Shown in pieces: positions 17,501 to 24,782 of a stretch of 64,000 nt of DNA. The notes below the pieces were generated by a model. That model ran no database searches. It was not told where the DNA came from and saw only the letters and a list, made by a program, of their open reading frames with translations. Origin of the DNA: Anaeromicropila herbilytica. Lineage in GTDB: Bacteria; Bacillota; Clostridia; Lachnospirales; Lachnospiraceae. Position 1 is the stretch's first letter. Every line of letters starts with the position of its first letter. The position numbers and the translations under genes are program-made. Location of the stretch: assembly GCF_016591975.1 (NCBI RefSeq), contig NZ_AP024169.1, positions 1,016,001-1,080,000 of the forward strand, given 5' to 3'.

Positions 17501-17980
17501 ATGAAAAATTTACGATTTGATTTTGTAATACATTGGATTTACGCGATTATATGGGCGTTATTAGCGATTAGTGGCTTTTCTTTAATTAGTGCAAAATTTG
17601 GATGGATGATTGGCTTTGATTTTAAAATGGCTGATATGATACATCGAATTAATGCAGCGTTATTCGTCTTAATCACTTTTATATCAATAATTTATGAAGT
17701 GATAAGAAAAATTAAAAATGATGATAAAACAAAGCCTTGGTTTATCATCGGTCGTAGTGGTTACCAATTATTTAATTTTATAGTTAGTTTACTTCTAATT
17801 GTAAGTGGCGCTTTAATATGGATTTGTATGGAATTTAATTTTAAAGCTCTTGCATTAGCATTAACGGTTCATGAGTATATATCTTATGTAGCATTAGGCA
17901 GCGTTATATGGCATATTTACAAAAAAACTCACATATTAGCCTGGCCCAAAAAAAAAGCAGTAAATATAAATAATAAATAA
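17501..17980 (+). CDS. Cassette B gene 3: b561-like membrane cytochrome
   Basis: 159 residues, 2 nt after gene 2, hence translationally coupled. Paralogue of 9549 with the same length and His set: FDFVIHWIYA, DMIHRINAALF, TVHEYISY, SVIWHIYKKTH, but IIYEVIRK in place of IIHEMIRG, so one His is changed to Tyr. Four helices and two likely heme pairs suggest transmembrane electron transfer. WICMEFN matches WVCMDTN, a conserved Cys-Met pair inside a helix. Confidence 0.8.
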   Translation: MKNLRFDFVIHWIYAIIWALLAISGFSLISAKFGWMIGFDFKMADMIHRINAALFVLITFISIIYEVIRKIKNDDKTKPWFIIGRSGYQLFNFIVSLLLIVSGALIWICMEFNFKALALALTVHEYISYVALGSVIWHIYKKTHILAWPKKKAVNINNK

Positions 17981-17993
17981 AGGGGTGAGAAAT

Positions 17994-18305
17994 ATGGTGC
18001 AAAAGCCTTGGTTTAAAATTTTCATATGGTTCCTTGCAACTTTTTTCTTCTTCCTTGCCTCGGGTGTAATTATTTCTTTACTGAAACCTGGACCATCTGA
18101 AAGTGAAGTGATGCAATATATGAGTGGAATGATGGGTGCAATGGAAAGTTCAATCATGGGTGTAATGATGGGTATGGAAAGTAATCAATTGCTTCAGAAT
18201 TTTTTCTTACTAACACTGATTCTGTTTCCAATAATAGTAATATTTAGTTTGATTATTGGATTTGTCTTACGGAGAAAGAATAGTGAGGTGAAAAATGATC
18301 AATAA
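17994..18305 (+). CDS. Cassette B gene 4: two-TM protein with Met motif
   Basis: 103 residues from ATG 17994 (AAGGGGTGAG upstream); the GTG at 17985 is within the ribosome site. Two helices around the loop YMSGMMGAMESSIMGVMMGMES, which keeps the copy-A pattern YMSGMMxAMExSxMG and adds more Met. Overlaps gene 5 by 11 nt. Confidence 0.7.
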   Translation: MVQKPWFKIFIWFLATFFFFLASGVIISLLKPGPSESEVMQYMSGMMGAMESSIMGVMMGMESNQLLQNFFLLTLILFPIIVIFSLIIGFVLRRKNSEVKNDQ

Positions 18306-18651
18306 AAAGAACCTTAATTATTGGAGATTATTTTTTATTTTTTCAGCATTTACTATTATTACATTATTAGCTTTATGGGTATCTCCAGTTGGAAAGGCTA
18401 CTATGATGAATAAAAGTATGAGTAGTATGGCTATCGGTATGCATTTGGAGAACTCCACAGTATATGATTTATTACAAAAAGAGGAATCTATAAATTCTGA
18501 TCAAAATATAACTAAAGAAACTAGTAACCAAGTAAATGAAGATAGTTCTGAAACTAAAACGTTAGGAATTATTACAACTGTTATTATTTTTGGATTACTT
18601 CCTCTTATATTAGGTGGATCTATTATTTTAGCAATTGTATGGATAAAGTAG
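18295..18651 (+). CDS. Cassette B gene 5: two-TM protein with MMxKSM motif
   Basis: 118 residues from ATG 18295 (GAGGTGA upstream). N-terminal helix, outside segment ATMMNKSMSSMAIGMHLEN, then VYDLLQKEE and a Ser/Asn/Glu stretch, then a C-terminal helix near 93-115. Paralogue of 10354. Confidence 0.7.
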   Translation: MINKKNLNYWRLFFIFSAFTIITLLALWVSPVGKATMMNKSMSSMAIGMHLENSTVYDLLQKEESINSDQNITKETSNQVNEDSSETKTLGIITTVIIFGLLPLILGGSIILAIVWIK

Positions 18652-18659
18652 GTGATAAA

Positions 18660-19259
18660 GTGGATATATTAGGGTCAATTGGCCAATTATATACGTTTGT
18701 ATTATTAGTATTACTAATTTTGGGAAGTGGACTAGCTATATGGGCAAGTATTAGTTTTATATTCAAGAAAAAAGATAGTGTTAAGGAAGTTATCGATTTA
18801 AAATCGAAACTAAAAAAGAAGTGTGAAAACGGAGGTTTTAATATGAAGAATAACAATTTTATTAAGTTAGCAGTATTTTCATTCATGGGTATTCTTGTGA
18901 GTGTAGCAATACTAAGTATTTTACCAAGCATGAGTAGTAACAAAATGAATAGTACCATGTACACAAATGGAACGATGGCCACTCAAAACAGTATGAACAT
19001 GCAAGGCATGACAGGTACATCTATGCAAAATTCTATGGGCACACAAGCGTCAATGAATTCACAATCATCTGATTTGAGCACAATTCAACAACAACTTTAT
19101 AATATGCAACAGCAGATCTATAATTTACAAAATCAATTAAATAACTCAAGTATGAACAATAATAGCAGTATGAATAGTAATAGCAATAGCAGTATGAATA
19201 GTAATAGTAATAGTAATAGTAATAGTAGTAGCAGTAGTATGAGCATGCCTATGATGTAA
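18660..19259 (+). CDS. Cassette B gene 6: two-TM protein with Met/Asn/Ser-rich tail
   Basis: 199 residues. I chose GTG 18660 (AGGTGA 5 nt upstream) because VDILGSIGQLYTFV then aligns with the start of copy A, MSFLGNIGVLYMLF; the ATG at 18639 is inside the previous gene. Two helices, then a tail rich in Met, Asn, Ser and Gln with a helix IQQQLYNMQQQIYNLQNQLN, ending in long NSNSSMNSNS repeats. An internal ATG at 18843 has its own strong ribosome site (GGAGG) and would give a 138-residue single-helix protein like 12057 and 19710. Confidence 0.7.
   Translation: MDILGSIGQLYTFVLLVLLILGSGLAIWASISFIFKKKDSVKEVIDLKSKLKKKCENGGFNMKNNNFIKLAVFSFMGILVSVAILSILPSMSSNKMNSTMYTNGTMATQNSMNMQGMTGTSMQNSMGTQASMNSQSSDLSTIQQQLYNMQQQIYNLQNQLNNSSMNNNSSMNSNSNSSMNSNSNSNSNSSSSSMSMPMM
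18829..18845 (+). promoter_or_regulatory. Internal ribosome site and start within cassette B gene 6
   Basis: CGGAGG (about 18830) then ATG at 18843 in the same frame as the gene. Translation from here begins MKNNNFIKLAVFSFMG, exactly where the stand-alone gene-8 proteins begin. A second, shorter product is plausible. Confidence 0.45.
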
Positions 19260-19411
19260 AAAGTAATTAATTTTGGCTTTCGTTGAATGGGGTGATTGTA
19301 AAATTAAATATGTAATAAGTATTTCTACATAATTGTGTTGTAGGAAGTAAGATTACAATATTACAAAAACAGTATCTATATGATTCAAAACTTTTAAAAG
19401 GAGGTATACAC

Positions 19412-19729
19412 ATGTATATGAATGGTTATGTCGGAAATGGTCTTGGAACTATATCAATGTTACTAGTATTCTTAATTAAATTCTTTGTTGTTGCATTTAT
19501 CATTTCTTTGTTAGTTGCGTTGTTTATAGTGGCAAAGAATTATATCTTTACTGCAGAGGATTTGTCTACAATAAAAAATTCTTTTAAGTTAAATAGCAAA
19601 GAGAAAAAAACATGTTTTTCTTGTGGTAAAAATTTGAAGGATGAATGGAATGTTTGCCCATATTGTGGAGTAGAATCTAATATTGACGTTATTGAAAAGG
19701 AGGAAGCATATGAAAAATCCATGGTTTAA
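19412..19729 (+). CDS. Cassette B gene 7: one-TM protein with zinc ribbon
   Basis: 105 residues (AAAGGAGG upstream). A Met/Gly start (MYMNGYVGNGLG), one long helix (about 14-45), then the zinc ribbon CFSCGKNLKDEWNVCPYCGVES. It corresponds by position and by LVFLIKFFVVAFIISLLVAL to copy A gene 7 (11428), but only one half of that protein is present and the ribbon replaces the rest. It overlaps gene 8 by 20 nt. A Zn-ribbon tail of the same type ends 16809. Confidence 0.7.
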   Translation: MYMNGYVGNGLGTISMLLVFLIKFFVVAFIISLLVALFIVAKNYIFTAEDLSTIKNSFKLNSKEKKTCFSCGKNLKDEWNVCPYCGVESNIDVIEKEEAYEKSMV

Positions 19730-20033
19730 ATTAGCAACAGTATCATTTGGAGGCTTATTAGTAAGTTTTGCATTACTTTGGGGTATACAACAATTTAGCA
19801 ATTATCAATACTATAATAGTTATGGTAACAGTGCAATGATAAGCACAAATATGAGTGGAAATGTTAATATGAGTACTGGAATGAATATGAATGGAAATAT
19901 GAGTGGTAATATGAATTCTAGTTCCAATATGCAAAGTTCTAGTAGCATGGGAATGATGGATGATGATAATATGAGCTCAGGTCAGAGTGGAAACAGTCAG
20001 AGTGGAATGAGTATGATGGGTATGGGAATGTAA
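19710..20033 (+). CDS. Cassette B gene 8: signal-anchored Met/Asn/Ser-rich protein
   Basis: 107 residues from ATG 19710 behind AAAGGAGG. One helix (residues 6-24: FKLATVSFGGLLVSFALLWG), then MNM, MSG and MNS repeats and a final MSMMGMGM. Paralogue of 12057 and shorter, without the Gln-rich helix. Last gene of cassette B. Confidence 0.7.
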   Translation: MKNPWFKLATVSFGGLLVSFALLWGIQQFSNYQYYNSYGNSAMISTNMSGNVNMSTGMNMNGNMSGNMNSSSNMQSSSSMGMMDDDNMSSGQSGNSQSGMSMMGMGM

Positions 20034-20082
20034 TCTTCACAATACTTATTTTAATAAAGTAATCAGGTTGCTATTTAAGAAT

Positions 20083-20128
20083 ATAGGCAACTAGCGAAGT
20101 ATACAACGAACATTTGCTAGTTGTCTAT
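20083..20128 (+). terminator. Terminator ending cassette B
   Basis: ATAGGCAACTAGC pairs with GCTAGTTGTCTAT (one G-U pair) across a 20-nt loop, then an AT-rich tail. Confidence 0.65.
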
Positions 20129-20515
20129 TATATTTATATAACGATTTATTTTTTACATATAATCTTTTTATTGTGATATCAATATAGTTTTACCATAATA
20201 TGTGTATGAGAGCGACATGAAAATAGATAGTGAAAATAAGATTGTTGAATATATTATGGATATAGTAAATCCAATAATGGATGGTTTATATAGTGGGATT
20301 TGGTAATTTAACATATTAATTTAATGGAGATATGGAAAAAAATCATTATTCAAAATGATAAGTACTAATAGCTGTATAAAAATAAGTTCAATGGTAAAGT
20401 GCTTATTTTTACAAATGTGATATACTATTTAATGTGTTAAATGATACAGATAAAATGCTAGAGTTTATAGAAAAGTTAAATGGTAAGTCATAATTTATGG
20501 AAGGTTTAATCAAAT
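20129..20515 (+). other. Gap before the two-component genes
   Basis: About 390 nt. It contains short open stretches (a 29-codon ATG frame at 20217-20306 with no good ribosome site, and a 20-codon frame ending LEFIEKLNGKS just before 20495) that look like decayed coding DNA. No clear promoter is seen. Confidence 0.35.
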
Positions 20516-21205
20516 ATGAATAATATTTTAATAATAGAAGATGAGGAAAGAGTATCAGAAGTAGTTAAAGCTTATCTAGAAATAGAAGGGTATAAGGTTT
20601 ATTGTGTTACAAATGGTATTAAAGGTATTGAACTATTTAATAAAGTAGATTTCAGGCTGGTTATTCTAGACTTATTATTACCGGATATTAGTGGTGAGGA
20701 AGTTTGCAAAATATTAAGGAGAAAATCAGATGTTCATATATTTATGCTTACAGCAAAAGTTTCACTTACCGATAAGATAGAAGGTTTAAATGCAGGTGCA
20801 GATGAGTATATAACAAAACCATGTAGTCCAAGAGAGCTTACGGCTAGAGTGGATGCATTATTTCGCAGATTAGAATCTAGTAGAAGTAACTTGATTTTGT
20901 CAAATGATGGACTTTTATCGATAGATCCAGATAAAAGAGTTGTTACACTAAAAGGTCAAGAAGTTGCTATGACACCAAACGAATTTGATATATTATATAC
21001 AATAGCAAAAAATAAAGGACGAGTATTAAACCGCGAACAGTTAATCGAACAAGTTTTTGATTTCGGTTTTGAAGGATCTGATAGAACGATAGATGTTCAT
21101 ATTAAGAATATTCGAAAAAAAATTGAAGAAAATACGAGATATCCTAAATATATAATTACAGTAACAAAACTTGGATATAAGTTCGGTGGTGAAAATTATG
21201 CATAG
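20516..21205 (+). CDS. OmpR/PhoB-family response regulator
   Basis: 229 residues. Receiver domain residues 2-118 with acidic pocket IIEDEE, phosphorylation site Asp52 in VILDLLLPD, and ITKP (conserved Lys near 106). The winged-helix DNA-binding domain follows, about 135-226, with PNEFDILYTIAKNKGRVLNREQ and TIDVHIKNIRKKI. OmpR-type regulators bind direct repeats spaced 10-11 bp, matching the boxes at 3899, 13756, 15658 and 22693. The partner kinase overlaps by 8 nt. It probably controls the Met-rich regulon; the signal is not visible. Confidence 0.92.
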   Translation: MNNILIIEDEERVSEVVKAYLEIEGYKVYCVTNGIKGIELFNKVDFRLVILDLLLPDISGEEVCKILRRKSDVHIFMLTAKVSLTDKIEGLNAGADEYITKPCSPRELTARVDALFRRLESSRSNLILSNDGLLSIDPDKRVVTLKGQEVAMTPNEFDILYTIAKNKGRVLNREQLIEQVFDFGFEGSDRTIDVHIKNIRKKIEENTRYPKYIITVTKLGYKFGGENYA

Positions 21206-22550
21206 TATACGAAGAAGATTGATGTATCTTTTTGTTTTGTGTTGTTTTATAACAGTTATATCATCGACTTTTTTTGTAAACTTAGCAATAACAGAAACAT
21301 TTAAAAATTATGTATCAAATAATCAACAAAAGAGAAATGAACGATTAGTAAAATATTTTGAAGAAGTATATAGTACTGATCTTAAATGGACAACAAATAC
21401 AGGAAAAGAACTTCAACATGAAGGTTATATGAGTAATTATTGCTTAACTTTACTTGATAAAGATAAAAAAGAAGTTTGGGCTATGGATCCTAAAGAATTA
21501 AAAACGATGACTTCACAACGTTCAGGAGGTGAATATAGAACTACTACTTTTAAAATATACTACAAAGATAATGTTGTTGGGTATCTTATGATAGGGCAAT
21601 ATCAACCTATTTTGATATCAGATGAGGATCAAAATTTTATTAATACCATTAATTTTTATATTGGTATAAGTGTATTTGTAACTATCATAGTATCAATATT
21701 AATCAGCTTTTACTTTTCAAAGCAATTTTCAAATCCAATTAAGTCAGTATCGGAAACTTCTGCGCAGTTATCAGAAGGGAACTATAAAGCAAAAGTTGAG
21801 ACAATAAGTAAAGTAATAGAAATCAATCGTCTTATCAAAAGTATAAATATATTAGGAGAGAAGTTAGAATATCAGGATGAATTACGCAAAAGATTAGTCT
21901 CAGATATATCCCATGAAATACGTACCCCTCTCAATATATTTCAAAATAATTTAGAAGCAATGATTGATGGAATATTTCCACCAACAATAGAAAGACTAAA
22001 TAGTTTGAATGAAGAAGTAATACGTTTTGGAAAATTACTTAATAATCTAGATGTTTTAAAGCAATTTGAAGAAGAACAGACAAAGACCAATTTTGAAAAT
22101 ATTAATTTATATACTCTTATTGAAAATACATGTAAAGATTTTATGATTCATGCACAAAAGAAAAATATTGAGATACAATTTAAGGCTAAAAAAAATATAT
22201 ATGATATCTTAGGGAACAAAGATGATTTAAAAAGAGTATTTATTAATCTATTATCTAATGCTATAAAATTTAATAGAGATTCTGGAAAAATATTAGTTTC
22301 TATGAAACAAGACAATCATTATATTGATATATTCATTAAAGATACTGGTGTAGGAATAAAAAAAGAAGATCTCCCATTTGTTTTTGAAAGATTATATCGG
22401 GGAGATAAAAGTCGTAATGAAATAGAAGGAACTGGACTTGGACTTACTATAGTAAAAAAAATAATGATATTGCATTCAGCAACTATTGAAGTTGAAAGTA
22501 TTGAAGATGTCGGAACTACTTTTATTTTAAGATTTAAAAAAAATAAATAA
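21198..22550 (+). CDS. Membrane sensor histidine kinase
   Basis: 450 residues from ATG 21198 (GGTGG upstream), overlapping the regulator gene by 8 nt. Helices near 6-28 and 150-172 enclose an extracytoplasmic sensor of about 120 residues without Met or Cys clusters. HAMP about 175-225, then H-box LVSDISHEIRTPLN, N-box LLSNAIKFN, G boxes DTGVGI and GTGLGLTIVKK. It phosphorylates the adjacent regulator. The sensor has no obvious metal site, so the trigger may be an envelope signal other than free metal. Confidence 0.92.
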   Translation: MHSIRRRLMYLFVLCCFITVISSTFFVNLAITETFKNYVSNNQQKRNERLVKYFEEVYSTDLKWTTNTGKELQHEGYMSNYCLTLLDKDKKEVWAMDPKELKTMTSQRSGGEYRTTTFKIYYKDNVVGYLMIGQYQPILISDEDQNFINTINFYIGISVFVTIIVSILISFYFSKQFSNPIKSVSETSAQLSEGNYKAKVETISKVIEINRLIKSINILGEKLEYQDELRKRLVSDISHEIRTPLNIFQNNLEAMIDGIFPPTIERLNSLNEEVIRFGKLLNNLDVLKQFEEEQTKTNFENINLYTLIENTCKDFMIHAQKKNIEIQFKAKKNIYDILGNKDDLKRVFINLLSNAIKFNRDSGKILVSMKQDNHYIDIFIKDTGVGIKKEDLPFVFERLYRGDKSRNEIEGTGLGLTIVKKIMILHSATIEVESIEDVGTTFILRFKKNK

Positions 22551-22560
22551 TTTATATATA

Positions 22561-22598
22561 AAAAGCAACTCTTAGCTTGTCAAACAGAGTTGCTTTTT
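22561..22598 (+). terminator. Terminator of the two-component operon
   Basis: AAAAGCAACTC / GAGTTGCTTTTT stem with a 15-nt loop, 11 nt after the kinase stop. Confidence 0.85.
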
Positions 22599-22692
22599 AT
22601 TAATTATTCATTATAAATTAGTATAAATTTAAAGTTAATTGAATTAATTATATTGAACTATTTATCTATAAATTGATAAATTATTATATTAT

Positions 22693-22726
22693 TCTACATA
22701 TTTTCTACATATAAAATTCATATTAT
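22693..22726 (+). promoter_or_regulatory. Triple 11-bp direct repeat upstream of the 34-aa gene
   Basis: Three CAT triplets at exact 11-bp steps (22697, 22708, 22719) within TTCTACATATT, TTCTACATATAA and AATTCATATTA. TCTACATATAAAATTCATAT is identical to the box at 3899. The best candidate OmpR-type operator in the window, 46 bp before the small-protein start. Confidence 0.6.
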
Positions 22727-22771
22727 ATAAATGTAGTAATACAAAAGTAAATATTATATGGAGGGTTTTAC

Positions 22772-22876
22772 ATGAACAAAATTAAAATATTAAGTATAAT
22801 AGCTGGTATTGTTGTAATAGGTATAATCGCATATCTAATCTATATGTACGGAATTATGCCTCAGTCTCAAATGTAG
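22772..22876 (+). CDS. 34-aa single-helix membrane protein
   Basis: ATG behind GGAGGG. MNKIKIL, then a hydrophobic helix (residues 7-27), then MYGIMPQSQM: a tiny bitopic peptide with Met at both helix borders. It sits under the triple box and ends at its own terminator (22953). Similar short membrane proteins often modulate sensor kinases or transporters; here that is only a guess. Confidence 0.6.
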   Translation: MNKIKILSIIAGIVVIGIIAYLIYMYGIMPQSQM

Positions 22877-22952
22877 AATTAAGTAAAATATAGAAGTAAA
22901 TCAAACATTAAAAAGATTAGTTTGAAGTGTTTGATTTAGTACTTAAAACTAG

Positions 22953-22993
22953 AATATCCAGATGTAGATATATAGTCTACATTCTGGATATTT
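22953..22993 (+). terminator. Terminator after the 34-aa gene
   Basis: AATATCCAGATGTAGA pairs with TCTACATTCTGGATATT (one mismatch/bulge), then TTT. It also serves the convergent minus-strand gene ending at 23032. Confidence 0.7.
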
Positions 22994-23031
22994 TAATTAG
23001 GTTTTTCTCTTTTTCTTATTTATATACTCAC

Positions 23032-23463
23032 TTAAGCTAATAACATTTTTATCTTTTTTTTATTCGGAGTATTTGCTATAGATTCTGTTTGTTTTTCCGG
23101 TATATCTAAATATTGCTTTAAAAATTTTAATTCTTCATGTAACTTATAAACTATCTCATTAAGTAAATCAGGATCTAGATTTATAATAGCATTAATAATA
23201 ATCTTTTGTAAGGGTGTTATTTTATTTCTTTTCAAATTCTCATAAATAGTTATCGAAGGATCAAAAATTGGTCCAATTCCTTGTTTAAGCCATTGCTCGT
23301 TTACATGATAATTTTTACAAATAATATCTACAATAGATTCAGGTATTGATATTATCCCTATTTCTATTTGTATTAGATTATTAAGACTAATATTTATGCT
23401 TTTAGCAAATTGTTCATGAGATAAATATAAAGTATTCCGCAACTCTTTTATTCTAGTATTCAT
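23032..23463 (-). CDS. Xre-family regulator (HTH_3)
   Basis: 143 residues. HTH in residues 5-55 (IKELRNTLYLSHEQFAKSIN, NNLIQIEIG), then a shared extension NYHVNEQWLKQGIGPIFDPS like that of the next protein (FNINDTWLRNGIGVMF). The two regulators are diverged duplicates of a phage/ICE-type repressor. RBS AGGTGA upstream. Probably controls element genes such as the recombinase. Confidence 0.8.
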   Translation of the reverse strand: MNTRIKELRNTLYLSHEQFAKSINISLNNLIQIEIGIISIPESIVDIICKNYHVNEQWLKQGIGPIFDPSITIYENLKRNKITPLQKIIINAIINLDPDLLNEIVYKLHEELKFLKQYLDIPEKQTESIANTPNKKKIKMLLA

Positions 23464-23577
23464 ATATGTTCACCTCATGATGACTTTAACATTAAATTAA
23501 TACACTAGTAAATATGATGTGTATTAATAATTTCTAAAATATAGGTTGAAAATAAAATGTAGTATTATTTGTATCTT

Positions 23578-24030
23578 TTACTGAGCCTCTTTATTGTTGC
23601 TTGAATGATCAGACAAGTGATTATTTAGATCTCTATTAGTAATTAATGAATCTAATGAGTTATTGCTATTGACTGAAATATAATTATAAGCAATTCCTAT
23701 AATATAATCTTTTACCGCTGTTCTTCTTACTTCATCAAGTTTAGTATATTCGCTAATTATCATTTTATCTAATTCATCTAAATTGTATTGCTGTGCAAGT
23801 TTATCAAGATTATCAGATGATTTCTCAAGGAACATCACACCTATTCCGTTTCTCAACCAAGTATCATTAATATTAAATTCTTTGCAGATTAATAGTATCA
23901 TTTGGTCTGTTAAATTTCGTTGTCCACTTTCAAGTTTTGATATACCTGCTCCAGTGACACCTAATCTAGCTCCAAACTGGTCTTGGCTCATCTTTAATTC
24001 TTTTCTTATTGCTTTTAATCTTGTATTCAT
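23578..24030 (-). CDS. Xre-family repressor of a mobile element
   Basis: 150 residues from ATG 24030 (AAAGGGTG upstream); the much longer frame upstream is the promoter region and not coding. HTH residues 5-58: LKAIRKELKMSQDQFGARLG, GAGISKLESGQRNL. The dimer extension FNINDTWLRNGIG is like that of the neighbour. Divergent from the 42-aa gene at 24185 across a promoter with inverted repeats (24101-24124), the classical arrangement of a self-controlled element repressor. Confidence 0.85.
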   Translation of the reverse strand: MNTRLKAIRKELKMSQDQFGARLGVTGAGISKLESGQRNLTDQMILLICKEFNINDTWLRNGIGVMFLEKSSDNLDKLAQQYNLDELDKMIISEYTKLDEVRRTAVKDYIIGIAYNYISVNSNNSLDSLITNRDLNNHLSDHSSNNKEAQ

Positions 24031-24100
24031 TTTTTTCACCCTTTCCGTATTGATGATATCAAAAAAAATAAACTTAGTCAATAAATATAGGCATAATTTC

Positions 24101-24130
24101 CTTGACTTACTTAGCATAGTCAAGTATAAT
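24101..24130 (+). promoter_or_regulatory. Sigma-70 promoter with overlapping repressor operator
   Basis: TTGACT (24102), 17-bp spacer, TATAAT (24125). The inverted repeat CTTGACT-N10-AGTCAAG covers the -35 and spacer, a likely operator for the divergent Xre repressor. Half-site variants (TAGTCAA at 24075, TAGTTAA near 24138) lie nearby. Confidence 0.7.
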
Positions 24131-24184
24131 ATTGGCATAGTTAAAATATAACTTGGCGGCGTTAAGAAAAATGGAGGATTACAT

Positions 24185-24313
24185 ATGAAAGAAAAAATAA
24201 TGGTAGTTAATACAGAGTTATTTGAAATAATTAAAGCCTTACAAGTTCTAGAAGAACAAGATAAAAAGCATATTTTACAAGTTATTATGAAAGATACCAA
24301 AAGAGCAAAATGA
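24185..24313 (+). CDS. Small acidic/basic protein, 42 aa
   Basis: ATG after TGGAGG, in the promoter position of an early gene of a mobile element. MKEKIMVVNTELFEIIKALQ is followed by VLEEQDKKHILQVIMKDTKR: one or two amphipathic helices. It could be a small DNA-binding or anti-repressor protein. No family is recognised. Confidence 0.55.
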   Translation: MKEKIMVVNTELFEIIKALQVLEEQDKKHILQVIMKDTKRAK

Positions 24314-24404
24314 AATACTTTATCTGTTTACGATAGTGCATTAATTTAATGCCTTATCGTAAGATTGATAAAACAATCTTTAATTGAACCTTGAAAATTA
24401 AATA

Positions 24405-24739
24405 AAAGTGTTCTTGACGTTTCAGCTGTGAAGTTATTCTGTAAGCAGCGTGAATTTTCTTTTAATAAATGGTAAAAGATATACGCTTCACATGGATTAA
24501 CTTCTATGTGCCCGAAAGGCTAAGCGGTGATAGGCCACGCGATGACCACCAAAGGTGTAAGCGGTTAATGGTTTCTATCTAGGTAGGAGTGGTTGCCTAC
24601 TCGCGATGACCACCAGATGAGATAATGATACTTCTGTATGATAAATACAGCTATCCATAGGAATGGGTAGATCCAAGAAGTTAATTCTTGTGATATGGAG
24701 AAAAGACAAAATGTCATAACCGGACTCCTTGAACACTTT
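24405..24739 (+). ncRNA. Candidate structured RNA, about 335 nt
   Basis: The region has no coding frame, a higher G+C content than its surroundings, and many nested hairpins closed by a 9-bp long-range helix, AAAGTGTTC (24405) with GAACACTTT (24731). Inside are CACAT/ATGTG (24488-24509), GTAGG/CCTAC, CTGTAT/ATACAG (24633-24650), CTATCCAT/AATGGGTAG, AAGAA/TTCTT, GACA/TGTC and GGAG/CTCC. The 12-nt string GCGATGACCACC occurs twice (about 24539 and 24603). It follows the 42-aa gene on the promoter at 24102. The class is unknown to me. I see no group I or II intron, tmRNA, RNase P or 6S hallmarks. Confidence 0.55.
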
Positions 24740-24782
24740 GCATGTCTTTATTAAAATATAAAGGCAATGATTTATATAGAGT

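Noticed and set aside
20217..20306. A 29-codon frame before the two-component genes
   Set aside because: No convincing ribosome site, terminator or composition; left as intergenic.
24539..24614. The repeated GCGATGACCACC as a CRISPR repeat
   Set aside because: Only two copies 12 nt long, no regular spacer array, and no cas gene nearby.
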